A DNA stretch of 64,000 nucleotides from Aporrectodea caliginosa (GCA_020284085.1 JACEVL010000152.1:298501-362500); one strand, 5' to 3'; counted from the first letter of the stretch, positions 48,185-62,200 are shown. Numbers and translations: made by a program. The notes: generated from the letters alone by a model not told the origin.

Positions 48185-51100
48185 ATGGATAATCAAGCCA
48201 ATAATACAGGAGACGGTGCATCTGTAAGACGAACACCTGGTGGGAAGCAGACGACCGAACCAGGTCGACTGGTGGACGCCGGAGCTTCCAGCTCATCAGC
48301 GGCTGGCACAGAATCTAGCAACAGGTTCGGTCTTAGCGCTGGCAAATTATGGTAACATGTCACCTGGTTTTGTTTTGGTTTTGGTCAGCATCGTGGATCC
48401 CAAACTTAGTTCAGCTTTGGGAATGACCTCAGTGTACACCTAAGTGAAGTGGTTGGTACTCATCCACCTACGGCGGGCTTGCTTCCCTCCCCCTACCCCC
48501 GGCCGGCCATGTGTGTATTGCCGTAATAGGAATGTTGGCTTCACAACAGACAGAGACATTTACATGGGCGTAGCCAGGAAAAAATTTTGAAGGGGGTTTT
48601 AAGATTTCGGGGGTTCCATTGGAGATGGTCGCATAAACTAACGTTTTTTGGGTATTTCCCATATAAAAGTGTATAAACAAAATTTTGAAACTTATTTGGG
48701 GGGTTTGAACCCGTAAAACCACCCCCTAAATACGCCCATGGACATTTATCTGCGATTATATTATTAATAATAACTACTAGCTCCAGAATTTTGCACATGT
48801 TCGGATAGTTTCTAAGAACCTGATTGATTATCCCTATCTTGGGCAAAAATAACAATGATAACAACAACAATGATAATAATAATACAATATCACAATAATG
48901 ATAACAATAACTTAATAATAAATAACAGTGTAGCTTACATTTAAATGCTGTCCAGTTATTGTTCTGTTGTGAACTGCAGTTTGACCTCAATGCGACTTCT
49001 TGATATTTGTAGCGAATACTTGCAGCGGCCTTCCCCAGGCACGCATGAAAACTGGTCGCCACTGAAGTCGTCTGACTCGGAAGTCGCTGCGAATACGGAC
49101 TTTGCCTTTTCTGTCAACCGTGACGACGTGGCACTTCAGAGAGAACTCGAAAGAGCCGCTGAAGAGGAAGACTCTGATTGGGGTACGCCGTTCAGCCGAA
49201 ATGACAGTTCCCTTGATGATTCCATGAACTTTCATCTTCGCTTCCCGAAAAAACGCAAGTATTCTGACACGTTAGACAGTCTGCAGTCTTCCGGTTTCGA
49301 CGTGGACAGATCGCCGACGAAACGATTGAACTCGAACTCTGCGCCTCTTCCTGCGTCGGCGTTTGGTCTGCATTTCTCTTCTGCGACTCCGCCCGACTCT
49401 TCGGAAAGCCAAGACGACCTCTGCGAGGACGTTGCCGACGAAACTTTAGAATTTGAGCCACCTGGAGAGGGCGTTGGGTACGACGGGAGATTCTCCGAAG
49501 AGGAACCAGTCTACGAGAGCGGGCGTTATTTGCCGGGTGATTATTCCTACTGGAAGGACCTTGGAAGCGGCCTTCCGTCGTCCGGAGTTGTTGACCTTTC
49601 TGTCGCCAGAGGTTTCTCGTTTGGCCAGTCACCGGGACAAGAAGTTTCAACTGTGCAATCAGCTGAAGGTCGTGCAGGCAATAGTTTCAGGTAGGAATGG
49701 AACAACTGACAGATCTTTATGTTGGTTCTTTAGTAGGCAGGGTAGGATTATTCAGGGCCACCAGCGTATCGTTTGCATCGTAGCTTACAGTGGCGTAACG
49801 AAGGGGGAGCAGAGGGGGGCAGCCTCCCTCGGGCGCAGCACCAGAGGGGCGCAAAATTAGCTTTCAGCGGTACACAGTACTATGGCAAGAACGATTAAAA
49901 GTCAACAAGAATATTAAAAGGGGCGCAGTCATCAACCCTTGCCCCCGGGCGCTGAACCCTTCGTTACGCCACTGGTAGCTTATGCTCGTGGAAAAACAAT
50001 GCATTGCGGAGAGTCATTGTTTGTGAAGTGCTTGCTTAACTTTAATGACAAACTGCCATGGGTTCCCAGTCACTTTTAGTTCACTCTCGTCGTTAAAGTG
50101 TTAGAGTCAAGATACAAAGTACACATGTGAGGATTGAACCCTAAACCTCAGTTATTGAATCACAGGAAAAGGATGCTACCAGTAAGACATGAGTACTAAT
50201 AGATTTTTTTCTTCGGATTTATGTAATTTTGTTTGCATTACATGTACCAAAATAGGTGTTCTTATCTTATGAAATCTTATCACTTCAGTTTTATGGTAAT
50301 GTATTGTATTGTATTGTATTGTATTTGATCATTTATAAAAGCGCTTCTCATAGCATAAGCCTTTCAGAAGCGCTCCCAGTGCGAGGTACTCCGAGGAAAA
50401 AGGAAGGTTTTAAGGTGAGAGAAAGAGGTAGAGATGTACGAGACATCGGCTTATCTGATTATGCACCGGTGTCTGTCCATACTGTGGTCAAGTTGAGGAG
50501 GTCAGTGCTGTGATAGAAAGAAGAAAGAGAGTGCACCTCAGGAGTAGAATAAATTCACTGATGTAGGTAGGTCTTGTGCCAAGATTGGAACTAGAGTGAG
50601 GACTTGGCAGAGTGGACTGTATAAGTATAAGGAGTCGAAAGGAATTTTTTTAATTGTTTATTATTATTATTAATTAATATAATTATACTTTATTTCGCAC
50701 AAAGCAGAACAGAGAAACTAAGCAAACTTAGCAAAGACTAGAACAGAAATACAAAAATTAATTAATTAAATTTGTAACTTGCACACAGTTGCACCGAAAT
50801 GTGAATCTGAGGCATGGATAAGTCGGCTGCCAGGAGAAGATGCAGTTAGATATCCAAGTGCTTGAAATCCAAGGACAAATCGTGAGTTTTGAGCCGCTTT
50901 TAGAAGGAAGGAAGTGAATTTGAGCTACTAAGAAAGAGTGGCAGTCGATTCCATTCCTTGCTCATAACTGTCCGCATCTGTGCTTTGCAATTAAGACCAA
51001 TTTCTGGTTCTTTCCAGATTATTCAAATGCAAATTAATTAATTAATTAAATATTTTGGTTCGTTCTAGACAAGTGGAAGACACTTCTTTGCCTGGATCCA

Positions 51101-54100
51101 GTACATCAGCCGTAGATTATTCTAACTCGTTAGTCGGTGTTGATTACAATACGATTACAATGAGCAACCAGCCGTCATCTGCCGGAGGTCAGCCAGTGCA
51201 AGATGCCGCTGCCGAGATGAACAATGATGCCTCAGGTACGGCAACAGGTTTCCTATTCTCAGTGTAGTTGGTTCATGTGTGACAGTGACGAGTTATGGGA
51301 CTATTTGCAGCAACTATTGAGCTAAGGTGAGGTAAGTTAAGGTGGACTACGGTGATACAGATTTACAGATGTTGACTACTTGTTATTGTTATTATCATTG
51401 AGGTATGGGAAGTGACGGTGAACTAGGTATTAAGGGAAGTTAAGGTGAACTAAGGTAATAAGGTGAACTAAGGTAATAAGGTGAACTAAGGTATTAAGGT
51501 GACCTAAGGTATGAGAAGTTAAGGTGAACTAAGGTAATAAGGTGAAGTTAAGGTGAACTAAGGAAGTTAAGGTGAATTAAGGTAATAAGGTGAACTAAGG
51601 TATTAAGGTGACCTAAGGTATGAGAAGTTAAGGTGAACTAAGGTAATAAGGTGAAGTTAAGGTGAACTAAGGAAGTTAAGGTGAACTAAGGTAATAAGGT
51701 GAACTAAGGTATGGGAAGTTTTAAGGTGAACTATGGTATGGGAAGTTAAGGTGAACTAAGGTATTAAGGTGACCTAAGGTACGAGAAGGTAAGTTGAGGT
51801 TGGCTACATAAAGTAGAGCAGTGCTTCCCAAAGTGGTGGTCCGCGGACCGGTGCCGGTCCGCGAGCCCTCAGCTGCTGGTCCGCAAAGGGAGTCAAGAAA
51901 CTGGTTAAACTGTCTAGGAATCAAGAAATGGCCATTATGTTTTTAAAAGTCATAGCATAAAACACTTACTCTGCTAGCATTTATATGGGCAACTGAGTCA
52001 AAGAATTTGCTAAACATGCATTGCAGCATTTAAATATGTTTGACACATAGAAAGGAAAAATAATTAATAAATTTGACACCGGTCCTCCTGCAGTGGGAAA
52101 ATTCCATCCGGTCCGTGACACTGAAAAGTTTGGGAAGCGCTGAAGTAGAGCAAAGTAAAGTAAGGCAAGGTGGGACAAGGCAAGGTAACTTGAAGTAAAG
52201 TATGGCAAGGGAAAGTGAACAAGGCAAGGCGCAAGGTGTGGTGATATGAGGTAATATAATCTCGGATCAATCTGGTTGAAATTCGAGAAGCTCAGTCCAA
52301 AGCAGTGTCAGAGGTATGACATGTGAGAGAGTACAGTCTGGAAAAACAATGAATACGCACTGGGAGAGCGTTCTGCATGCTGAGGCCAGATCCTGTAGCA
52401 GATTGGTTACCAAGAACCGTCCGTATTTGGAGAACAATCTGGGCGATGATACAGTCACATGAGCAGGCAGAGTCAGCTTCTAACTAGTGTAGTGAAGCTT
52501 GACAGAATTCAAAGCCTTGTTAAAATTAATTAATTAATTTCCTGCTGCACGAGAGAGGCCAGTGCAATGATGTGAGCACTCAGGTTGTTTTCTCATACTG
52601 TGGGTTATGTATCAGGTTGAGACTTTAGAAGTTATATGTATGGATGCCTGACATTTGCCTATGCATGTGTGGAATGTACTTGAAATGAGGACACTGGTCA
52701 GAGACACCAAAGCAGAGAATAGACCATACTAGAAGGTCTGAATTCTTAATGTAGTAATGGCGGCCAAGGTTCTGGTAACAGAATAACTGAACCAAATAAC
52801 GCGTTTTACATGTTTAATAATAATAAAGGCAATAGGAATAATATACCAAGAAACTACTCGTAAAAGCAACTTGAATTGTCATTATTAGTCTGTGAACAGG
52901 TGTTTATTTCATGAGGGCTTGCATATTACATGCGTTAAAAAATTAATGATAATTTATTACCTACGAGATAAATATGACACTAAAGAATTGTAAGGATTAG
53001 ATCAGCATGTTATGCAGTGTTGACTGTTATGGCAGTGAGTTGGATCTGTAGTGATTTGCACTCTTCAGGTAGGTTAAATAATTGAATTTGGAGAAGTAAA
53101 CACAATGTTTCAGTTACATTAGCTACCTTACCTACTCCATCCTTTCGTTAAAGTTCTTTCTTGTGTGCCTGAATTGCGGCTTGAAATCACCTTATACATA
53201 CATATTTTCTGTGGTATATTTACTGAATATAATTATTGGTTATCGCCTCATGCTTTATTACGCTAAGGCTACACTTCAGTTAAGAGCTTCATATTCTGTT
53301 TGGTTTCCTGTGGTCTAAAAGTCATTGTAAATTTATTGTGTGATGGAAATGTTGGGGTATCAAACATCCATTTTACAGCCCCCAATTTGCATTTCTGTGT
53401 GATCGTGCATACGTTAAATATGTTTGTAATAATAATAATATGTTGGGTACTGTCGCTGTATACGTGGTTCTTCTGTAAGAACTTTTGTATGTTTCTTTTT
53501 CTTAGTGTTTATAAGTTTTTAGGGGTGCACGATAGTGTATTTTTTAGCGTACTGGACTGTCAATTGAGAGATCGAGGTTCAAATCCCCGCTTGGGCAGAA
53601 ATTTGGTTTTAGATTTCTGCTCCACCTGCACCCCTAGCCAACTCAGCTGTATTGAGTATGCTGACCAAACATTGTCGGTTGGAAGATGAGGCAGCGAGGG
53701 AGAGGACTGGTCGCCCGCCCTCATATGCTGAGGCTAAGAAATGAAGTTGCTAACACTTCATACCCATGGGTGCCTCTCAGGCTAGCTCCAGGGACTGCTC
53801 TTCTTCCAAAGTTTTTCATTTGTCTTAATGTTAACCTCATGACTGTGTATTAAATTAAGTGCTAGAAGTGTTATCATTCATTCTGATCACTTATATAGCG
53901 CCTCTACTCAGAGGCACTCAATGTATCAACTGCTTGCTGTAAATTGGCAATGCGCTTTAAGATACCGAGTGTCTCCGCGTTTTTCCACCTGCACTTTACC
54001 GTGCATGTCTTGTATTTTCACCTATTGATTGGTTAATTGATAGAAACATCCTCAATTTTCTTCATGACTTCATCGGATACAGAGTCCGAAGAGAGAGAAG

Positions 54101-56225
54101 TCACACGACTTCAAGGTCAGAACTCCATTTTATTTGCCTTGCTTGTCTTTTAGGGTTGCTATACTGGGGAAACTGAAAATGGTTTGGGGAGGTAAGGATA
54201 TATTCCGTGTAAGCTAAACTGTAGCTGGTTGTGTGTCATATTTCAGTTGCTTGTGATGGGAAACGAAGAGACGCTGGCTGGGTTTCCAATACGACAGGCT
54301 GTTCCTGTTCTCATTAAGCTGCTCCGAATGGAGCGCAACTTTGACATTATGCACCAGGCTTGTCGGGCCCTCACCTACTTGATGGAAGGACTGCCAAGGT
54401 CGTCGCCTTCTGTGGTTGAAGCCGTACCACTTTTCCTGGAGAAGGTATGTACCGAATGTACGTGTGTGTGTGTGTGTGTGTGTGTGTATGCAACTTTGAC
54501 ATTATGCACCAGGCTTGTCGGGCCCTCACCTACTTGTGTGTGTATGTATGTATTGTTCGTATGTGTGTATGTATTGTATGTGTGTATGTATGTACCGTAT
54601 GTATATGTGTGTATGTAGGTACGTATGTATCAGAGCACCTGTATAGCTCCCTTTAAGTAACTCACAAGGGTGTTTCGGCACAGAAGTGTATCTTTGAAAA
54701 TACTTTGAAAAGTCTTCTAATACTGAATTCCTTCTTTTGGGCTTCCCAGATTTGGTTGGCTTATATATTTTCCATTGGCAGATTGTTAAGTGCTTGTGCA
54801 AAAACTTGCGCAGAGCTTCGGTAAATTTGATTTGAAACTTGCTAGTGTGATTTCATGTTGAAATAATTTTCAGTTGGTTTCTGGTATTTTAAATAAACGC
54901 AAGCACCTGATGGTAGTCGTAATCACAAATTTGTTTTTGTTTATTTATATTAAAACATTTGAATTTATTGTCGTTATTCTGCCATTGTTTAATTCCATTA
55001 AAATTTCCTTATTTTATTGCGCAGTGAAGATGTGAAGGCCATCTGTTGAGTGACTGGATTCATGGGTTTCATTTTGAAATTGTTTTTACAGCTTCAATCA
55101 ATCGAATGCATGGATGTGGCTGAACAATCACTAAGAGCGCTTGAAATTCTATCGAAAAAACACAGCAAAGCAATTCTTCAGAGGGTAGGTGTCTCCAATT
55201 CCTTTTCGTATAATATATATATAATATATAATATATAATACTTAGAGTGAGCAATCCCAGTATATATTATATACTGGAATTGCTCACTCTAAGTAGTATT
55301 TATTTGATCCTTAGTTTATTCTGCATTTTTACATGCTAGCATCTACTGTGTACTTCAAGAATTTAACCTATGCTCTTGGATTTTGACCTTTTGAACTGAC
55401 TCATGGATTGTTGAGTTGTTATAATGTGCTTTGTTACGACACAAATTCTGATGTAACTTGGTCAGGGACCTTTTTATAGAACTTTTTATACTGCGACTTC
55501 ATTGTGAGGTAATTACATGCATGGATGTGGCTTCCAAAAACCTTGTTTTTGTTGTAAGGTGAAGTGCTTAGATTCCTTGTAATGACTAGTTAATAATGTT
55601 AGATGTTGAAATTTGGAGATGGTAGAATTGGAAGCTAACGAGTGCAGTTTGATTGGTTTGGTGAATCAATTATTTGATTACTTTGTTGTGTAGAATGGAG
55701 TTGCCGCAAGTCTGATGTTCATTGACTTCTTTTCGATGACGGCCCAGAGGGCAGCACTGTCTCTGACGGCCAACTGTTGTCTGAATATGACCGTTGAGGA
55801 TTTCTGCTATGTACAGGATTCGCTGCCTCTCATTACAAGCCGACTTGTGAATCAGGTCTGTATACATTCGTGGCTCCTGTTGAGATGGTGTCTTTTGGCT
55901 GAGTTTTTTTATTCGGTTGAGCTTGGAGTTAGAAAGCATGGGGAACGTTCTCTCAGTTTCTTTTGATGAATCTAAATCATTTAAATTACCGAACTGTGAT
56001 GAAGTGTAATGTTGTGCAGAATTGATAAGCACGTCTAAATTATTAATAATTATTAATTAATAATTTTGTTGTCTATGTTTGATTCATCAAAACTGTAGAA
56101 GCTTAATATCTTGTTTGTTTAATCGGTCGTTGTTCCAAGCATTACTTAGATTTTTTTTAAAATATATCTTCTTTGTACACAACTGTAATTCCTTGTTACA
56201 TATTTGATTTGCTTGTTGGGTAATG

Positions 56226-56266
<41 letters not shown>

Positions 56267-59200
56267 GAAACTTGATATAGTGCCCCTTCAAGATATCTAC
56301 TCAGAGGTGCTCCCAGCCCAACCACGGCTGAAAAGAATAGCTTTCAGATAGGTATAAAATGCAGGTGAAGAGTTTCTAGGTAGGAGACGGAGCTCTCGAG
56401 GAAGCATATTCTAGATACGTGGGCCCACGACCGAAAAGGCCTGATGTTGCATTATAGAAATTCTTCAATTTCAAGGTTGTTTATTGAAATGGCTTTGACG
56501 AACTTACCTTTTGGATGTTGTTAATATGTCGTCTTATGCAACTGTTCAGGACAAGAAGTTGGTGGAAAGTGCCTGCCTATGCCTCGCTCGATTGGTCGAT
56601 AACTACCAGTCGGAGGAACGTATCCTCAAACAGATAGCCGTGCATGGGCTTCTTACCGACATACAACAACTGGTAAAGTGTTCTCTCATTCGCAAATGTG
56701 TTTTTTCAACCATCTGGAACTTTCTATAATTTGTAGATGTGTTTTTTCAACCATCAGGAACTTTCTAGAATAACCTGTTTCTTGTAAGTACTGTTACTGA
56801 ACCTCGAGTTGTTGGATAGCCATCATCAAATATTCGTTTATTCATAAAAAAATTCAATGACCGCAACTTAAGACAGATAATGGTATGGTAGAGTTCGGCC
56901 AGTTTTGGGGCGACAAGCCAGTGGTGCAAATTGTCAGAAAAATCCCGCCCAGGTGTTATTCCATAATGTCAATACATGTTCTTGTATAGGGGTCGTCGTA
57001 TAAAGTTTTTATTATCCATGGTAATTTAAAATTTTATTGAAAAGGTTAATAAATGTCACACAGGTGTGCCTATTTAAAAGTGCTAGAGTTATACAATGTC
57101 AAATTAGTCAACCGGGTTTTCTCGGGTATTAGAGCTGCATTAGTCCAAAGTGCATTGTGATATTCAGTTAGTTACTGGTGAAGAAAAATTCAGCTGCCAA
57201 TATAAATTGTCGGTGTTGTTAATTAATTTTCAGTTTGTTGTTCATTAATTTCCAGTTTGTTGTTAATTAATTTTTTTGCAGTTATTTGTGACTCCCTCGA
57301 TCATCAGTACCTGTACGCTGGTGACCGTTCTTCACATGCTGGTCGTCATGTGCTACAATTGTCCCGATCTCGCCATCATCCTTCTCAAGCTCAGTAAGCC
57401 ACTACTTGCTTGTCAGGATTATATTTGTAATTCTAATGGACCACAGCCTTCTTTTAACACAGTTCATTTTCTTTGTTTGTGGCTGTCATGCCAGGAGTGC
57501 CCGAGGTTTCTTCTGTGAGAGGTGCGACATAAATTGAGAAACACAGCTCGGTGCAATACAACATCATGAGCTTAAGCGATTGAAGTATTTACTTGTAATG
57601 GTACTTGCAATTTAATTTATATAGCGCCACTTCTAGTGAGACTCATCAGAGGTGCTCCCGACCTAGCACAATGAAGCCACAATCGAACAGAATTCATTCA
57701 TTCATTCATTCATTACGAAGATTTATATAGCGCCCCTTCAAGGTTACTACTTGGGAGCGCTCCCGACCCCAGCACGGCTGAAAAAGACAGTTTTGAGGCA
57801 AGAATAGGAGAATGGTCTGAAAGCGCTAGCAGGAAAGAGGTTGGGAGAGTCAGTTCATATTGCAGGTCACTAGGCAGCACAATGAATGTTGTTATTTTAT
57901 TTAGATGTGCTTCTTAAAAGGTACTGTTCCCATACTTGTTTATTCTCATACTTTGTTCCGATACTTTGTTCTCTGTGTGGTTTTAACATCTTCCTGTTTC
58001 ATTTGCTTTGTGTGTTTTCATTTTGTGTCGTCAGACGTGGCAGAGACGTTGTCCTATCTGTTGGTCGGTACTTCAGATAAAGGACGCACTTCCAGTCCAC
58101 CAGAAGTAAGCTTCGGAATTTTTCATCCGTTATTTACTGTGTCCTAATCAAAGTAATGCATCTGTAACAAACGCCAAAATTGATTGAATTACCAGTTGCA
58201 GTCCTTTTGTGAGCTACGTAAAATGTGATATATATTAACACTTTAACGACGTGCTGCTTTGGTTTCCAAGTCGCTTTTAGTACACTGTCATCGTTACAGT
58301 GTTAAGTGTCTTGAAGCATATGTACATACATATTAGTAAATCAACAACAATAGGACCAATTAGTGTTCATGGCTGGAATGCACTAAAACAAAAATCTTCA
58401 GATTTTATGTTAAGTAAGGATGTATTCATTCATTCATTCATTCATTCATTCATTCATTCATTCATTCATTCATTCATTCATTCATTCATTCATTCATTCA
58501 TTCATTCATTCATTCATTCATTCATATAGAACATTTATATTGTGCCTCTTCAAGAAAACTACTCGGAGGTGCATGATGCATATTAAAAACAGTTAAAAAG
58601 TACAATTTGTCTGCTGTTGGGTGTCCATCCATCACATCGTTTATTTTTATGAAGTGACCTGATATTGACAGATGTTATGTATAAAATAATCGTCATCGCA
58701 ATGCAGTGCAGTGAGTTTTGAATATTTCATCGGTGGTGTGCATGAAATTTGTTTGGTTTCTTTTTTCAGCTTATTCCGAGATCGTCGCAAGAGCTGTATG
58801 AAATTGTCAGCCTTATTGGGTAAGTTCTACGTTTGTGCCTAAGTGTGCTGATTTTAGTCTGGCCGACAGGGTGCAAAGGTCAGGTGTTTAAACCCAACAG
58901 TGAGGTTAAGGGAGATGATTCAAGAAGGAGATTATCTATGCAAAATTGTAATAAGTTAGTTAAAACTTACCTCTTCCAATCTATTTATGGGTCTTAATGG
59001 TTGCCCAGCTTCAAGATGTACTTCTGAACTTTGTAAGGAGAGCATTATCAAATTACCATTGTATTGTATTGTATAAAAGTATCTCATTATGATATGACTG
59101 TCAGCAGACAGATGAGTCATCGCGTTGTTGAACAGAAGTCATTAGATTGGACTAGATTTTTAAAAATTGTAATTACTGTGCTTGGCAAGTCATTTCATTG

Positions 59201-62200
59201 TGTTGACTGCTTTAGAAGTTGTTAGATTAGACTGTTGCTGATATTTCTTCTTACTTTATCCTCACTCTCTCACACTCTCTATCTGTTTTGTAATTTCATA
59301 TTATGATTTTTTGTGATTTAACACTCTTAGATGGTTCTTATCTGATGTTCCTGCAGTGTGTTTGCAGGCGGTTCAATAAAGCACATACTTACTTACTTAC
59401 TATTATAACAACTGTGAATAGATTAGATTGTGATGTGTCATTGGATTCGATTAGAGACCTGGTTATGTTTGAAATACTTGTTTGTCTTGTTTTTACCGGT
59501 CTATCGTAATTTGCTCGTGTTTTGTGCAGGGAGTTGATGCCGCTGTTGCCGACGGATGGACTCTTTGCGATCGACTCGTTGTTTGGCAACAACAACATCG
59601 GCCTTACGAAGCAGACGGGAATCTGGCAGTGGAAGGATGACAGCGACGTCTGGAGATCGTACAATGCCATCGACAATCGAATCATAGAGGCAAGTTGCCA
59701 GAATTCGAATAATAATTGTCTGGTAATCATAATAATCTTCATTTATTGTTTCAAACTGACACACCTCAGTATGATTACAATTCATAGCATGAACGGATGA
59801 TCATAAGTTATTACAATAATAATAATAATAATATTCTTTATTGAAACAATCCGGTTGACAAACCGCAACCTGTTACAGTATGCAATTGAAACAATTCACA
59901 AGAACACAAATGACAGAAGATATAAATCTTAACTACTAACAGAACAGACAGCCTGCAATACAGGAGTCAAATTTAACTGTTTGGCAGCAATGCAAGGCGC
60001 CCTTCACGTCCTACTGCTCATTTTACCAGCGCCATCTGGCGAATGAAAGGCTGAGTCGACTTTTTTGAGGGTAGTGGGAAGCGACCCAGCGTTCGTGCTG
60101 ATCTTCTGCTCTTCGTGCCAGAGTGTTACCATTACCCTAAACCCATTCATCGAAAAATCAGGTTTATCTTTTGCAGCATCTGTACGATGTTCTTCGTTAT
60201 TAATTTTGCCGTTTGGTTATTTGTGATTTGTGGTAGATGGCGCACCAGTCGGGTGAAGAGGACGTGAGTCTGACGACGATGGGACGCGCGTACATCATCG
60301 ACTTTAACATCATGCAGCAGATCAACGAAGACACTGGTACCACGCGACAGGTCCAAAGGAAGGTCAACGCAACAACCACAAAACCAGATTCCGCCTGTGA
60401 GTTTCATTACTAACTGGACACGTTCACGCCCGGCTTTGCGTGGCTAATCTCTAATCTTGTATATCGTTTCCGCTTGATTTGCATATATAGTCCTGTCTTC
60501 GTGGTGCGTGGTCTGTCTGTCAATGGCACGTGTGATTGTTCATGAGATTCAGTGTAAAATATGTGAACTTAAAATGTCCATATCTCTGTATCGAACCGAA
60601 ATTTTTAGCTGAAAATAGTTGCATTGACGTATAAATTCACCGAAGTACGTTTTGTGAAAGTTTCATATGACTACAGTGTTGCATTCACGATTTTTAGTCA
60701 GACAGGTATACAGAAGGACTAAGTTTGAGACTTGGAGTATAGATACATGCTTCGTTGCTTCAGAAATATAAGCCTTCCATTTCAACCAGATGCTATAAAT
60801 AATGTATTTGAAATATCAAAATAACAAAACAGTTTGTAGATGTCTTGATCTTTGACCTGAATTGTGGCTACCCGAAAAGTGTTTACATATAGGCCTAGCT
60901 GTGTTTGCAGTAACCAATTTATGTAGTGCCTTTAAAAGGGAAATTCCTCAGAGGAAGGTGTGACATAAGGAAAACTGATACTGTTTCCTGGGACTGTTTC
61001 TAGATGAACGACTTCGATTGTCAGTGCAAAATTAAAATTAATTCTGTAATAATTAAAATAATTAAGTGAAATCTTAAATTAATTCTGTAATAATTGCAAA
61101 TAATTCAGTGAAATCTGAAATTAATTCTGTAATAATTACAAATAATTAAGTGAAATCTGAAATTAATTCTGTAATAATTACAAATAATTCAGTGAAATCT
61201 TAAATTAATTCTGTAATAATTACAAGTAATACAGTGAAATCTTAAATTAATTCTGTAATAATTACAACTAATTCAGTGAAATCTGAAATTAATTCTGTAA
61301 TAATTACAAATAATTCAGTGAAATCTTAAATTAATTCTGTAATAATTACAAGTAATACAGTGAAATCTTAAATTAATTCTGTAATAATTACAACTAATTC
61401 AGTGAAATCTGAAATTATTTGTAATTTCCAGAGGATTTGTCAGATACTGCATAGAGTTAGACGCAGTGGAATCCTTCAAGTAGTCGTGCATTGAGCTGTA
61501 TTTCTGTCTTGATGCTCACTTTCTTAATTGCTATTCATTAAGTGTATATTTAAAGAACCTCACTTGCATATATGTTTAGCGGTTAAGAGCGATTCCAGAG
61601 CAGACGTTCTTTACGAGAATTCCGATCTGGCCAATGGATTGACTACAGCGCTCTTTGCTGTTCTCTTTGAAGTCTACAACTCTTCGGTAAGCCGCTTGAT
61701 TATACTGTTCGCTAATGTTGTTGTTGCTTATGGTGGGGGTGGCAGAGTGTTGTTGCTTTTTGCCCAAGCTGTCGTTACTATTTCATTGTTTGTGCTTTAC
61801 TGTTATTTCAGCTTAATACATAACCATGAGCTCCCCAGGTTTGACAACCTGACTCAGAAATGCTTCCTTGCCAGGATGCTATACTAATAAACGAGGCTTT
61901 CTGAGATCTTGCTATTTGAGCTCCTTATTTTTCTCGCCATGACTAACCCTAACTCTTCCTCCCCTATGTTCTTCTTGTTTATACAATAACTTCTCTCATT
62001 CAATTCTAGGTTTGTAGGCCTATATATAAATTTCTTCGTTGTGTGAATGTATTAAGCTTGCCATATACAGTGCTGTACATTTGCTAGTGCTTCTCATTAA
62101 GGAATATACTTACTTACAATGCAACTTGTGTTTGATATTGCCCCTTCCAAAGTTCAGTTGCACACATACACGACCATACAAAGAGAACGTCGTTAGTGCT

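Noticed and set aside
53540..53620. tRNA gene candidate
   Set aside because: Box A and box B are present but no acceptor stem or full cloverleaf forms, and the downstream body recurs at 5905; it is a SINE head.
58423..58529. Phe-Ile-His-Ser repeat protein
   Set aside because: An artefact of the (ATTC)n microsatellite.
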